64,000 nucleotides of DNA from Guptibacillus hwajinpoensis (GTDB lineage Bacteria > Bacillota > Bacilli > Bacillales > Guptibacillaceae), in contig NZ_JAIVKU010000001.1 of assembly GCF_020524165.1 (NCBI RefSeq), positions 124,001-188,000 of the forward strand. The letters are read 5' to 3'. How positions within the stretch are numbered: the stretch's first letter is position 1; every line of letters begins with the position of its first letter. Both the position numbers and the translations under genes were made by a program. Shown here piece by piece: positions 49,177 to 58,313 of this stretch. Below the pieces are notes generated by a model. The model ran no database searches, was not told where the DNA came from, and was given only the letters and a program-made list of their open reading frames with translations.

Positions 49177-50352
49177 ATGATTATTAATCACAATATCGCG
49201 GCTTTGAACACTTACAGTCAGATGGGTGCGAACTCAGCAAATGCATCAAAAAACATGGAGAAATTATCTTCAGGTCTTCGTATTAACAGAGCGGGAGACG
49301 ATGCAGCAGGTCTTTCGATTTCTGAGAAAATGCGTGGACAGATTCGTGGTCTAGAACAAGCTAGTCGTAACTCTCAAGATGGTATATCTCTTATCCAAAC
49401 TGCTGAAGGCGCATTAAATGAAACACATTCTATTCTTCAAAGAATGAGAGAATTAGCGGTACAATCTGGAAACGATACTAACACTGATACTGATCGTACT
49501 GAACTTCAAAAAGAGTTGAATCAGCTTGAAGAAGAAATTGATAGAATTGCTAATGATACAGAATTTAACAACAAAAAACTAATTAATGGAGATCTTAGTG
49601 GAGTTACCAATAAAATGGGGTCTGTTAGTTTTGATAATCAGGGCGACGCAAGCTTGTTTTCAAGTGTAACAGCAACGACTGCTTCTGTTGCGGGAACACC
49701 AGGAACTGAAGCCAATGAAACAATTAATGTGAAAATTACTGATTACGATGCAGCAAATGACGAATATACAATGACTTGGACTACTCAAAGTGGAGAAACT
49801 GGAACTATTGGAAATATTGCCTCAACTGGTGGGGCACAAAAAATAGTTACTACCACAGGTGGAGGAGATTATTCACTAACTATAGGTGCTTTAACAACTG
49901 ATAGTTTAGGAAAAGAGGCTACATTTACTTCAAGAGAATCGGTTGAAGAATTTGCTGATAATACCCTCTCTTTCCATGTAGGAGCAAATTCATCTCAAAC
50001 TATTAAAGTTGGTATTAATAAAATGGATTCTTCTGCGTTAAATGTAAATGGACTCGACATTTCTTCCGCGGAATCCGCGGAGGCTTCAATTACAGCTGTT
50101 AATAAAGCTATTGAATCTGTTTCTTCGCAACGTTCAGAACTTGGGGCATACCAAAACCGACTTGAGCACACAATCAACAATCTTGGGACTTCATCACAAA
50201 ACCTTACAGCCGCTGAATCACGTATCCGCGACGTTGACATGGCAAAGGAAATGATGGAGTTCACAAAGAACAATATTCTTAACCAGGCTTCTCAAGCAAT
50301 GCTAAGCCAAGCCAACCAACAGCCACAAGCTGTACTACAACTTCTTCGTTAA
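49177..50352 (+). CDS. hag: Flagellin
   Basis: A 391-residue flagellin. The N-terminal D0-D1 part (about 1-145) starts MIINHNIAALNTYSQ and the C-terminal part (about 305-391) ends SQANQQPQAVLQLLR; both are highly conserved. The middle 160 residues, rich in Thr, Ser, Gly and Asp, form a surface domain larger than that of B. subtilis Hag (304 residues) and are written in noticeably more AT-rich codons. ATG 49177 is the standard flagellin start, preferred over the in-frame GTG at 49132. Control: sigma-D promoter and CsrA sites upstream. Confidence 0.96.
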   Translation: MIINHNIAALNTYSQMGANSANASKNMEKLSSGLRINRAGDDAAGLSISEKMRGQIRGLEQASRNSQDGISLIQTAEGALNETHSILQRMRELAVQSGNDTNTDTDRTELQKELNQLEEEIDRIANDTEFNNKKLINGDLSGVTNKMGSVSFDNQGDASLFSSVTATTASVAGTPGTEANETINVKITDYDAANDEYTMTWTTQSGETGTIGNIASTGGAQKIVTTTGGGDYSLTIGALTTDSLGKEATFTSRESVEEFADNTLSFHVGANSSQTIKVGINKMDSSALNVNGLDISSAESAEASITAVNKAIESVSSQRSELGAYQNRLEHTINNLGTSSQNLTAAESRIRDVDMAKEMMEFTKNNILNQASQAMLSQANQQPQAVLQLLR

Positions 50353-50361
50353 TTTACTTAC

Positions 50362-50393
50362 AAGGTGGTCTTCAACTGAAGGCCACTTTTTTT
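50362..50393 (+). terminator. Terminator of hag
   Basis: A stem GTGGTCTTC / GAAGGCCAC (one G-U pair) with a 4-nt loop and a T7 tail. Confidence 0.8.
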
Positions 50394-50427
50394 AACAACA
50401 AATGAATAAGGAATTGGAGAATGACTG

Positions 50428-50766
50428 ATGGAACTAAGGGACGTTTCAACCACACCTATTGGACCAACGAAGTTAACTCAAATAACTAATACTGAACTGT
50501 ATAAGAAGACCGAAAAGCATAAGGTAGAAGAAAAAGTTTTATCAAAAGAAACCGTCGAGAACCACATCAAAACTCTCAATACCTATCTGGAACCATCTCA
50601 GACCTCACTCAAATTCCAACTCCACGAAAAACTAAACGAATACTACGTCCAGATCATTGATACGCAAACTGACGAAGTAATTAAAGAAGTTCCTTCAAAA
50701 AAGTTCCTTGATCGCTACGCAGCAACGGCTGAGCTTCTCGGCTTTATGGTCGATCAGAAAATTTAA
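50428..50766 (+). CDS. flaG: FlaG-family flagellar protein
   Basis: A 112-residue FlaG protein. The N-terminal part is polar and variable; the C-terminal 60 residues (LKFQLHEKLNEYYVQIIDTQTDEVIKEVPSKKFLD) form the conserved FlaG domain. It is thought to influence filament length or assembly. Positioned between hag and fliD as in other Bacilli. Confidence 0.9.
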   Translation: MELRDVSTTPIGPTKLTQITNTELYKKTEKHKVEEKVLSKETVENHIKTLNTYLEPSQTSLKFQLHEKLNEYYVQIIDTQTDEVIKEVPSKKFLDRYAATAELLGFMVDQKI

Positions 50767-50814
50767 GTGTTCGAACTCTCGATTGAGGGTTCTTTTTTAG
50801 GTCTTTTTACACCT

Positions 50815-50841
50815 TAAACAATCACCTAACCCTGCCGATAG
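50815..50841 (+). promoter_or_regulatory. Sigma-D promoter of fliD
   Basis: TAAA (50815-50818), 15 bp, GCCGATAG (50834-50841). One mismatch to the sigma-D consensus. Confidence 0.9.
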
Positions 50842-50874
50842 TATCAATAGAAGGTATGAACGGAGGAGATGGTC

Positions 50875-52347
50875 ATGAGAATTTCCGGGTTAGCGACGGG
50901 GATGGATACGGATCAGATGGTAAAGGATCTTATGATGGCGGAGCGCATGCCGCTCGATAAATTGTCTCAAAAGAAACAAACGATCGAATGGCAAAAGGAA
51001 TCGTATCGTGAGTTGAATACGATGATGTCGGATATGCGAAGTACGGCTTCCGCGATGCGGTTGCAGTCTGGCTATAATGCTTATAAAACGGTCTCTTCTA
51101 ATACTGGTGCCGTTACAGCGAAAACGACATCTGTTTCTGTTCCAGGTTCTTATTCGGTTACGGTTAACGAACTCGCACAAAGTGCCAAGTTCACATCGGG
51201 ACAGGCCATTCAAAATGAAGCTGGTACGGCCGCAAAGGGAACAGATAAAGTACTTCAAACAGGTGAAGCAGATACGACGCTTCAGCTTACAAATAGCAAA
51301 GGGCAAACCGCTTCCATTACCATCACTGCATCAGACACATTTAAAAGTCTTGCAGAAAAAGTAGCAGGTGCCACAGACGGTACGACAGGTGAATCACTTG
51401 GCTTACGAGCAAGCTTCGATGACACGACCTCTCGGTTTTTCATTTCCTCAAAAGCAATGGGCGGAGATGAGACGTTCACACTTAGTGTTAGTGATCCAAA
51501 CGTAGAAAATCGTATTCTCGGCGGTGCGGCCAACACAGCACAGGGGAAATATGGTTCAGTCACGTTTGATGGGATTGTTGTCGATAACTTAAAAACAAAC
51601 ACTACGACGATTAATAACCTAAAGCTCGATTTAGTTCAGAAAGGGACTTCCACCGTTTCGGTCCAGAGTGATGTTCAGGCTCCTTTTGACCTGATTAAGA
51701 ATTTTGTTGAGAAATACAACGAGTTCATCGATAAAGCGCAGGGGATGCTGACTGAAAAGCGAAATCGCGATTTCCCGCCGCTCACAGATGCGCAAAGAGA
51801 AGATCTTACGGAGAAAGAAATTGAACTATGGGAAGAGAAGGCGAAAAGCGGGATGCTCCAAAGTGACGCGACGGTTCGGGGAATTGTGAGTGATCTTCGC
51901 AGTGCCTGGATGATGCCAGTTAGCGGAATTCCAGCAGGCGAGCTTAGCATGCTTTCGCAAGTTGGGATTAACACGGGGGCTTACCAGGATGGAGGAAAGC
52001 TCTTTATTGACGAAGCCAAGCTAAAGAGTGCTCTTGAGCAAAAGCCTGATCAGGTGATGAACTTGTTTACAAGCGGCACAGATGGGATTGGCGATCGGCT
52101 TTATGATTCTGTTAATAAAGGGATCGATCAGCTAGGAAAAAAAGCTGGTACGCCGGGAACGCTTGTTGATAGTAGCTTTCTGTCTACAAGATTAAAAGAT
52201 ATAGATGAACAGATGCAAAACTGGGAAGATAAGCTCGTTACGATAGAAGATCGGTATTGGAAACAATTTTCAGCGCTAGAAACTGCGATGAGTCAGCTCA
52301 ATCAGCAAAGCGCCTGGGTACAACAAAACTTACTTGGTGGGATGTAA
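50875..52347 (+). CDS. fliD: Flagellar filament cap FliD
   Basis: A 490-residue FliD (HAP2) that caps the filament and folds incoming flagellin. Its N terminus MRISGLATGMDTDQMVKDLM and coiled-coil C terminus (DEQMQNWEDKLVTIEDRYWKQF) are typical. ATG 50875 is preferred over ATG 50869 because GGAGGAG is then 8 nt away rather than touching it. It is the first gene after a sigma-D promoter and is followed by fliT and fliS. Confidence 0.94.
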   Translation: MRISGLATGMDTDQMVKDLMMAERMPLDKLSQKKQTIEWQKESYRELNTMMSDMRSTASAMRLQSGYNAYKTVSSNTGAVTAKTTSVSVPGSYSVTVNELAQSAKFTSGQAIQNEAGTAAKGTDKVLQTGEADTTLQLTNSKGQTASITITASDTFKSLAEKVAGATDGTTGESLGLRASFDDTTSRFFISSKAMGGDETFTLSVSDPNVENRILGGAANTAQGKYGSVTFDGIVVDNLKTNTTTINNLKLDLVQKGTSTVSVQSDVQAPFDLIKNFVEKYNEFIDKAQGMLTEKRNRDFPPLTDAQREDLTEKEIELWEEKAKSGMLQSDATVRGIVSDLRSAWMMPVSGIPAGELSMLSQVGINTGAYQDGGKLFIDEAKLKSALEQKPDQVMNLFTSGTDGIGDRLYDSVNKGIDQLGKKAGTPGTLVDSSFLSTRLKDIDEQMQNWEDKLVTIEDRYWKQFSALETAMSQLNQQSAWVQQNLLGGM

Positions 52348-52348
52348 A

Positions 52349-52726
52349 ATGAGAAGAATTGACGCTTTAAACCAGCTACACGTGGTGACAAATCAAATCG
52401 CGAAATCACTTGAGATCGTAAACCCTTCAATGGATGAGCAAGGGTCTGAACAGCTTGAAGGTATTAATCACATGATTACGCGACGTGAAGAGACGATTAA
52501 ACTCTTAAATGAAGCGATGGAAAAGGAGGGAAAGAATTGGACGGAAGACGAGCAGGGTCTTCTTCAACAGTTGAACCTCCTTGAAGAAACCATTCAACCG
52601 AAACTTTCTGAGCTTTATGCCGCTTTTTCCGATCAGATGAGACGCCTGCAGAATGGCAAGGCAGCTGCAAGTAAATACAAGCAGGCCGCATATACGGACG
52701 GCGCCTTTTTCGATCAGCGTAAATAG
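52349..52726 (+). CDS. fliT: FliT-like flagellar chaperone
   Basis: A 125-residue, largely helical protein beginning one base after the fliD stop. Size, position and helical pattern match FliT, the export chaperone for FliD in other bacteria. Sequence signatures of FliT are weak, so the name rests partly on context. In B. subtilis the order is fliD-fliS-fliT; here it precedes fliS. Confidence 0.65.
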   Translation: MRRIDALNQLHVVTNQIAKSLEIVNPSMDEQGSEQLEGINHMITRREETIKLLNEAMEKEGKNWTEDEQGLLQQLNLLEETIQPKLSELYAAFSDQMRRLQNGKAAASKYKQAAYTDGAFFDQRK

Positions 52727-52737
52727 GAGGGATTCTT

Positions 52738-53112
52738 ATGGCTATGAAAAATCCATATCAAACGTATCAAACGAATGCGGTCGCAACGTCATCGCCTCAG
52801 GAATTAACGTTAATGCTTTATAACGGGTGTATCAAATTTATTCGCCTGTCCGCTATTGCGATGGAAAAAGGCGATATGGAAGCAAAGAACACGAATATCA
52901 TTAAAGCGCAAAATATCCTTTATGAATTACGTTCATCATTAAATATGGAGATGGAGCTCTCCCAAACGATGGACGCGCTCTATGAGTATATGATTTCACA
53001 GTTAGTGACGGCGAATATTCAAAATGATACAAGCGTATTAAAAGAAGTTGAAAGCCTGGCAGAAGAGTTTCGAAATACGTGGAAACAAGCAATGGAACAG
53101 GCAAAGAAGTAA
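52738..53112 (+). CDS. fliS: Flagellin export chaperone FliS
   Basis: A 124-residue FliS. The motifs NPYQTYQTNAVATSSPQELTLMLYNG and the helix with RSSLNMEMELSQTMDALYEYM are diagnostic. It binds the C terminus of flagellin before export and, in B. subtilis, also assists FliW-flagellin interaction. ATG 52738 has AGGAGGG upstream. Confidence 0.95.
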   Translation: MAMKNPYQTYQTNAVATSSPQELTLMLYNGCIKFIRLSAIAMEKGDMEAKNTNIIKAQNILYELRSSLNMEMELSQTMDALYEYMISQLVTANIQNDTSVLKEVESLAEEFRNTWKQAMEQAKK

Positions 53113-53135
53113 GTTAAACAAAGAGGGTGAAAGCA

Positions 53136-53951
53136 ATGGAAAAAACATCTCTGTTCGGTGTGCTCCTCGGTTTTTTCGTCCTTGTAGGCGGATTAATCCT
53201 GAAGGGAGCGAATCCGGCTGCTCTATTAAATCCCGCTGCCCTCGTCATCATTTTTGTTGGGACAGCGGCGGCACTACTCATCGCGTTTCCGTTTAACGAG
53301 ATTAAGAAATTCCCCACCTTATTAAAAATTATCTTTTCTAACCAAAAGCTCCTGACTGAAAAAGAGCTGATTCCGATGTTTCGTGAATGGGCGACGGTCG
53401 CTCGTCGTGAGGGACTCCTTTCCCTTGAGAATAATCTTGAAAACATTGATGATGATTTTCTAAAAGGTGGATTCCAAATGGTAATAGACGGCCATTCTCA
53501 TGAAGCGATTGAAGAGATCCTGGTAGAAGATATTGAGGCCATGAAAGAACGCCATCGCATGGGAGCGGGGATTTTTACTCAGGCTGGAACGTATGCCCCA
53601 ACCCTCGGTGTTCTCGGAGCGGTTGTTGGTCTCGTCGCAGCACTCAGTCACCTCGGTGATATGGAGCTGCTTGGAAAATCGATTGCAGCAGCGTTTATCG
53701 CGACGCTTTTTGGGATTTTCACAGGCTACGTTCTCTGGCATCCATTCGCGAATAAGCTGAAGCGAAAATCTAATGCTGAGGCTCGTATTAAAATGATCAT
53801 GCTTGAAGGCCTTCTGGCCGTTCAGTCAGGCGCATCGCCTCGCATGGTAGAAGACAAGCTTCTCGTCTATCTCCCGAGTAAAGAACGTAACCTTGACGCT
53901 GAAAAGAAAACAAATCAATCAGAGGTAGAAGGAGTAGGCGCTGATGCGTAA
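53136..53951 (+). CDS. motA: Flagellar stator protein MotA
   Basis: A 271-residue stator subunit with four membrane helices (two near residues 5-50, two near 150-205). The cytoplasmic loop has the charged residues that contact FliG (EWATVARREGLLSLE), and AGTYAPTLGVLGAVVGLVAALSHL carries the proline of the conserved helix 3. It resembles the proton-type MotA of B. subtilis more than sodium-type MotP. ATG 53136 is preferred over a GTG at 53127 because of AAGAGGG spacing. It overlaps motB by 8 bp. Confidence 0.9.
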   Translation: MEKTSLFGVLLGFFVLVGGLILKGANPAALLNPAALVIIFVGTAAALLIAFPFNEIKKFPTLLKIIFSNQKLLTEKELIPMFREWATVARREGLLSLENNLENIDDDFLKGGFQMVIDGHSHEAIEEILVEDIEAMKERHRMGAGIFTQAGTYAPTLGVLGAVVGLVAALSHLGDMELLGKSIAAAFIATLFGIFTGYVLWHPFANKLKRKSNAEARIKMIMLEGLLAVQSGASPRMVEDKLLVYLPSKERNLDAEKKTNQSEVEGVGADA

Positions 53952-54720
53952 GAAGAGACATGAAGAGCATGAGGATCACGTCGATGAGAGCTGGCTCATT
54001 CCATATGCCGATATGTTAACGCTTCTGCTTGCGCTTTTTATTGTTCTCTTTGCGGCAAGTACGGTTGATGCTAAAAAGTATGAAGCTATTACACAATCCT
54101 TTCAAGAAGTGCTAAGTGGTGGCACTGGGATTTTGGAAGGCGAACCTGCGATGCTCGATCCAGAAGATGGTTCATTTGTAGGAATGACAGATGAACCAGA
54201 AAAAGAGGAGCCAAAAGAGGATGAAGCGGAAGAAAAAGCGATCGAACAGGACCAAAACAAGCTTCAGAAATTACAGGCGCGAATTGATGAATACATCGCG
54301 GATGAAGATCTCGATTCTTATTTAAAAACAAAGCTAACAGAAGAGGGGCTTTTAATTACAATTAAAGAAGCGGCACTGTTCCAAAGTGGAAAAGCCGTGT
54401 TAACGGGGGACGCGAAAACACTGGGGAAAGAAATTTCATCCCTACTCGTTACAGATCCACCGCGTCGGATTACGGTTACCGGTCATACAGACGACCGTCC
54501 AATTAAAACATCGCAGTATCCATCGAATTGGCATTTAAGTTCTGAGCGCGCACTGAACTTCATGACAGAGCTATTGAATAACAAGAAGCTTGATCCAAAG
54601 CTATTTAGTTTTACAGGATATGGAGAATATCGCCCGATCGATTCAAACAAAACGGAAGAAGGCCGAGCAAAGAACCGAAGAGTTGAAGTGCTTATTCTTC
54701 CATACAACGTAGAAAATTAG
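53944..54720 (+). CDS. motB: Flagellar stator protein MotB
   Basis: A 258-residue stator subunit with one membrane helix whose ion-binding aspartate lies in ESWLIPYADMLTLLLALFIVL, a segment close to MotB of B. subtilis. An acidic linker follows (about 75-115), then a C-terminal OmpA-like peptidoglycan-binding domain with VTGHTDDRPIKTSQYPSNW and GRAKNRRVEVLI. The helix looks proton-type, but ion choice needs experiment. Located with motA beside the filament genes, unlike in B. subtilis. Confidence 0.93.
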   Translation: MRKKRHEEHEDHVDESWLIPYADMLTLLLALFIVLFAASTVDAKKYEAITQSFQEVLSGGTGILEGEPAMLDPEDGSFVGMTDEPEKEEPKEDEAEEKAIEQDQNKLQKLQARIDEYIADEDLDSYLKTKLTEEGLLITIKEAALFQSGKAVLTGDAKTLGKEISSLLVTDPPRRITVTGHTDDRPIKTSQYPSNWHLSSERALNFMTELLNNKKLDPKLFSFTGYGEYRPIDSNKTEEGRAKNRRVEVLILPYNVEN

Positions 54721-54736
54721 AACAAGAGGTGACAGA

Positions 54737-55168
54737 ATGAAGCGGATTCTAATTATCTTCCTAACCGCACTTGGTATTATCGGAGCTGGAGCTGCCGCTG
54801 CGGTGTTTTTTCTCGATATTGATCTGAAAAAAGTCGTGGCGCAGGAAGAGAAAGAACCAACAGCTGAAGAGCTTGCAGCAAGAAGCTTTAGCATGGAACC
54901 GTTGACGACGAATTTGTCATCAGAACATTTTGCGGTCGTTCAACTAAATTTACTAGCTGATAATGAAAAGAGTTATAAAGAACTTGAAGTTCGTAATCCT
55001 GAGTTGAAAGCGATCGTCATCTCAACATTAGCGGGTCTAACAAAAGAGGATTTGAAAGGATCTGAAGGTCTCAATAAGTTTGAAGAAACGATCAAAAATG
55101 AAGTGAATAAAGTTATGCATGATGGAAAAGTAGAACGTGTCCTCGTAACGGACTTTAAAATTCAGTAA
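54737..55168 (+). CDS. fliL: FliL-family flagellar basal-body protein
   Basis: A 143-residue protein with one N-terminal membrane helix (about 3-27) and a periplasmic-type domain with FSMEPLTTNLSSEHFAVVQLNLLAD, characteristic of FliL, which surrounds the stator and supports torque. It lies directly behind motB, a sensible functional grouping. In B. subtilis the fliL gene is in the fla/che operon; whether a second copy lies beyond the window cannot be seen. Confidence 0.85.
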   Translation: MKRILIIFLTALGIIGAGAAAAVFFLDIDLKKVVAQEEKEPTAEELAARSFSMEPLTTNLSSEHFAVVQLNLLADNEKSYKELEVRNPELKAIVISTLAGLTKEDLKGSEGLNKFEETIKNEVNKVMHDGKVERVLVTDFKIQ

Positions 55169-55173
55169 GCGAT

Positions 55174-55200
55174 TAACTTTTTTATAAAATTTTCCGATAA
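55174..55200 (+). promoter_or_regulatory. Sigma-D promoter of flgM
   Basis: TAAC (55174-55177), 15 bp, TCCGATAA (55193-55200). Two mismatches to the sigma-D consensus, with exact spacing. Confidence 0.8.
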
Positions 55201-55280
55201 TAACGGTACAATCCTCAAATTCGGGTACGAATAATAGAATAGGAGTAGTATGATAAACGATCGGAAAGAGGTGACCGGAT

Positions 55281-55541
55281 ATGAACGTCAATAAACCATC
55301 AGCACCACCCATTGTAAACCCTTACCAGAAGCATAATCCTGTTACGAAAGTTGAGCAGGTTAAAAAGGCTCCTCGAGAAGACGAGCTTCAAATTTCAAAC
55401 AAAGCGAGAGAACTATACGACATGAAGACCGAACAAGAGCGCGAAGCGAAGGTAACGGCCATCAAAAAGCAGATTGAAGAAGGTACGTATCGTGTCGACA
55501 GTCAGAAAACAGCGGAAAAGCTGTTTGATCAGTGGTTTTAA
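55281..55541 (+). CDS. flgM: Anti-sigma-D factor FlgM
   Basis: An 86-residue FlgM. The C-terminal half (DELQISNKARELYDM, then VTAIKKQIEEGTYRVDSQKTAEKL) is the sigma-binding region, and the N-terminal half is disordered and polar. It holds sigma-D inactive until the hook is complete. A sigma-D promoter in front gives negative feedback. ATG 55281 has an AAGAGGTGA site. Confidence 0.94.
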   Translation: MNVNKPSAPPIVNPYQKHNPVTKVEQVKKAPREDELQISNKARELYDMKTEQEREAKVTAIKKQIEEGTYRVDSQKTAEKLFDQWF

Positions 55542-55555
55542 CAGGAGGCGGCACG

Positions 55556-56026
55556 ATGGGACAGGAACTATTATCGGTTATGGGTGAAATGATTCTCCTT
55601 CATGAGAAATTAATCGTTCGATCAAAACAGAAACAGGAAGCCTTATTAGAACGAGACGTGAAGCGATTGACTGAAGTTATCAACAAAGAAAAAGATCTTC
55701 TGCAAGAACTGCGTGTTAGTGAAGAGAAACGGCAGCAGATAACAGAAAAGCTTGCAGGTCGAACAGACCAAACGCTTAAAGAAGTTCTAGGGATGTTAAG
55801 TCCACCTGTTAAACGAATGGTGGAAAATCGAGCTGCGGATTTAAAAGAAAAAGCGGTAAAACTTCAGCATATGAATGACTTAAATGAAGAGTTGTTAAGA
55901 GATGGAATGGCCTTTGTCCATCATATGATTGGTCATTTAACGACAACAAATCAATCGATCACTTACGGCAGGCCCAACCAGAAGCCATTGCAAACACCGC
56001 GAGGATATTTTGATACGAAAGCCTGA
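55556..56026 (+). CDS. flgN: Flagellar chaperone FlgN
   Basis: A 156-residue helical FlgN, chaperone for the hook-associated proteins FlgK and FlgL encoded next. It has the family pattern LLHEKLIVRSKQKQEALLERDVKRL. ATG 55556 has ACAGGAGGCGG upstream and lies 14 bp after flgM; an in-frame start at 55532 would overlap flgM and lacks a site. Order flgM-flgN-flgK-flgL is standard. Confidence 0.9.
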   Translation: MGQELLSVMGEMILLHEKLIVRSKQKQEALLERDVKRLTEVINKEKDLLQELRVSEEKRQQITEKLAGRTDQTLKEVLGMLSPPVKRMVENRAADLKEKAVKLQHMNDLNEELLRDGMAFVHHMIGHLTTTNQSITYGRPNQKPLQTPRGYFDTKA

Positions 56027-56056
56027 GTGATCAGGTTGAGAAAGGAACGGATTTGA

Positions 56057-57379
56057 ATGACGTCTACGTTTCATGGATTAGAAGTCGGTAAGAGAAGTCT
56101 CTACACGCAACAGGCAGCTCTTACGACAACAGGAAATAATATTTCAAATGCGAATACTCCCGGATACTCGAGGCAGCGAGTGGACATGCAAGCAACGTCT
56201 TCCATACCTTATCCTTATCAAACTGGTAGCTCATCCTCACAGCTTGGGACTGGTGTAAGTGTTGAATCGATTGAACGAGTTCGATCAGAATATCTTGATA
56301 CCCAGTATCGAGAACGAAATGGTCAATTAGGTTCTGAATCGACGAAGCTTGAAACGCTCCAACAAATTGAAGCGCTGACAGGAGAACCCGGAAACGGACT
56401 AGGTGCTTCTCTCGATCGCTTTTTCTCAGCTTGGGAAGATCTTGCTTCAAATCCTGATAGTCTTGCCGCCCGTGCAGTTCTTGTCGAACGTTCAGAAGAA
56501 CTCCTCTCTCAGGGGAAAACGTTAAATGATGGATTAACTAATCTATCAAAAAGCTTAACCCAGCAAACCACAGCAGTGAAAGATCAAGTATCCGCTTTAA
56601 CTGCACAAATTGATAGCTTAAATAAAGAGATTGCATCTAAACCAGAAGCAAACGAATTAAAAGACCGCCGAGATTTATTAATGGATGAAATGTCAGGACT
56701 GACGAATGCCCAGAATACTGGAAAACTTGAGGGACTTCAGCAATCGGTTAAGGAAGTGGAAAGCTTTCAAAATGATTTAAATGAAATGTTTCATCAGCTT
56801 ATTAATGGTTCAGTTACAACAGACGTGAATGGAACGCCAAAACAATTCAATGGATTAAATGACCTGATGACATCTGGCTTTTCATTAGTAAAAGACGCGA
56901 ATGGTTCGATGAAACAAGGAGAAGCAATGTTTGATACGACTGGAACAGGAACGACTTTTCTTGAAAGTCTAAGCATGAATCAAGAAGTCAAAGCGAATCC
57001 AGCAACAATCGCTGCTTCTTCTAATAATAGTGCCGTTAGTAATGGAGTTATCGCTACTGCAATAAGCGACCTGAAAAACGAAACGTTTTCTTTTGATGTA
57101 GCAGGTTCAAATGTAAAGGCAGAAGCTAGCGTAAGCGATTTTTACGGTATGCTTATATCAAAAATTGGGGCAAAAACGCAGGCGTCAGAACGATCAGTCG
57201 AAAGCCACCAGGCCGTCTTAAAATCAATCGATCAAAATCGGATGTCCGTAAGTGGCGTCTCGCTTGATGAAGAGATGTCAAACCTCATTCAATTTCAACA
57301 TGCCTATAATGCGGCGGCTCGTTATGTAAGTACAACCGATGAGCTTCTTGATGTGATTATTAATCGCATGGGCGTTTAG
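56057..57379 (+). CDS. flgK: Hook-associated protein 1 FlgK
   Basis: A 440-residue FlgK joining hook and filament. It has the rod/hook N-terminal motif TTGNNISNANTPGYSRQRV and the C-terminal VSLDEEMSNLIQFQHAYNAAARYVST, the two ends that pack together. Length is on the short side of the normal range. ATG 56057 follows GAAAGGAACGG. Confidence 0.94.
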   Translation: MTSTFHGLEVGKRSLYTQQAALTTTGNNISNANTPGYSRQRVDMQATSSIPYPYQTGSSSSQLGTGVSVESIERVRSEYLDTQYRERNGQLGSESTKLETLQQIEALTGEPGNGLGASLDRFFSAWEDLASNPDSLAARAVLVERSEELLSQGKTLNDGLTNLSKSLTQQTTAVKDQVSALTAQIDSLNKEIASKPEANELKDRRDLLMDEMSGLTNAQNTGKLEGLQQSVKEVESFQNDLNEMFHQLINGSVTTDVNGTPKQFNGLNDLMTSGFSLVKDANGSMKQGEAMFDTTGTGTTFLESLSMNQEVKANPATIAASSNNSAVSNGVIATAISDLKNETFSFDVAGSNVKAEASVSDFYGMLISKIGAKTQASERSVESHQAVLKSIDQNRMSVSGVSLDEEMSNLIQFQHAYNAAARYVSTTDELLDVIINRMGV

Positions 57380-57397
57380 TAGAAAGGAGATTATTAA

Positions 57398-58273
57398 ATG
57401 AGGATTACACAGCAAATGCTTAGCTCCAATATGACTTCTCAGCTTCAGCAAAATCTTTCACGCTATGAGAAAGCGAATGAACAAGTATCAACAGGCAAAC
57501 GAATCAATGCGCCTTCTGATGACCCCATTGGTGTTCAGAAGTCTTTGAAACTGGCCTCTCAGTTAGCTGATAACGAGCAGTATGAACGAAATACGGATTA
57601 CACTCTTTCTTGGATGGAAACAACCGATCAGGCGCTGAATAGCATTTCTAATGCGCTTCAGCGTGCAAATGAGCTAGGCTTGCAAGCATCGAATGGGACA
57701 AACTCACCAGAAGATCAACAAACGATTGCGAAAGAAATTGAGCAATTACGTGCTGAGATACAGGATATTGCCAATACCAAGTTTGATGGGAAGTACATCT
57801 TCAATGGACAGCAAACAGATCAACCGATACAAGTCGCAGCGAATGGCGACCTCACTTATGACAATCATTCCATCATGCAGCGGATGTCATCTAGTAATAC
57901 GATTGCTATGAATGTTACGGGAGAAGTGTTTGATGGGAATGTAAACCTGTTTAAAGCACTTGATCAGCTCTCAGGCGCTTTAGCGGGTGGAGACAATGAC
58001 GGCATTAGTAGCGCACTCGAACAGATTGAGACAGGTAAGGATCAAGTGTTGAACAGCTGGACAAGTCTTGGCGCAAAGCAGTCGAGAGTGGAGGGGATGA
58101 ATCAACGCTTGAAGGAAGAAAACCTTTCCTTACAAACGCTCGTTTCTAAAAATGATGACGTCGATTTTGCTGAAGCCATCATGAAACTAAAGACCGAAGA
58201 AAGTGTCTACCAGGCATCGCTTGCGGCAAGTGCAAAGATTATCCAACCTTCTCTATTAGACTTCCTTAGATAA
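57398..58273 (+). CDS. flgL: Hook-associated protein 3 FlgL
   Basis: A 291-residue FlgL. Its N terminus MRITQQMLSSNMTSQLQQNLSRYE and the motif STGKRINAPSDDPIGVQKSL are flagellin-like and diagnostic. It forms the second junction layer between hook and filament. ATG 57398 has an AAAGGAG site. It ends the plus-strand filament operon at a strong bidirectional terminator. Confidence 0.95.
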   Translation: MRITQQMLSSNMTSQLQQNLSRYEKANEQVSTGKRINAPSDDPIGVQKSLKLASQLADNEQYERNTDYTLSWMETTDQALNSISNALQRANELGLQASNGTNSPEDQQTIAKEIEQLRAEIQDIANTKFDGKYIFNGQQTDQPIQVAANGDLTYDNHSIMQRMSSSNTIAMNVTGEVFDGNVNLFKALDQLSGALAGGDNDGISSALEQIETGKDQVLNSWTSLGAKQSRVEGMNQRLKEENLSLQTLVSKNDDVDFAEAIMKLKTEESVYQASLAASAKIIQPSLLDFLR

Positions 58274-58310
58274 ACAAAATCCCACTCATGCGAGTGGGAT
58301 TTTGTTTATT
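58272..58310. terminator. Bidirectional terminator between flgL and flhP
   Basis: A 16-bp perfect stem (AAACAAAATCCCACTC and complement) with a 4-nt loop and T-rich ends on both strands. Confidence 0.85.
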
Positions 58311-58313
58311 ACT

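Noticed and set aside
50890..51306. Minus-strand ORF of 138 codons within fliD
   Set aside because: It is antisense to a well-supported fliD, with arginine/isoleucine-rich nonsense composition and no ribosome site.
53136..54720. Sodium-type MotP-MotS stator
   Set aside because: The membrane helix of the B subunit (SWLIPYADMLTLLLALFIVL) and the A-subunit sequence are closer to proton-type MotA-MotB; ion type still needs experiment.
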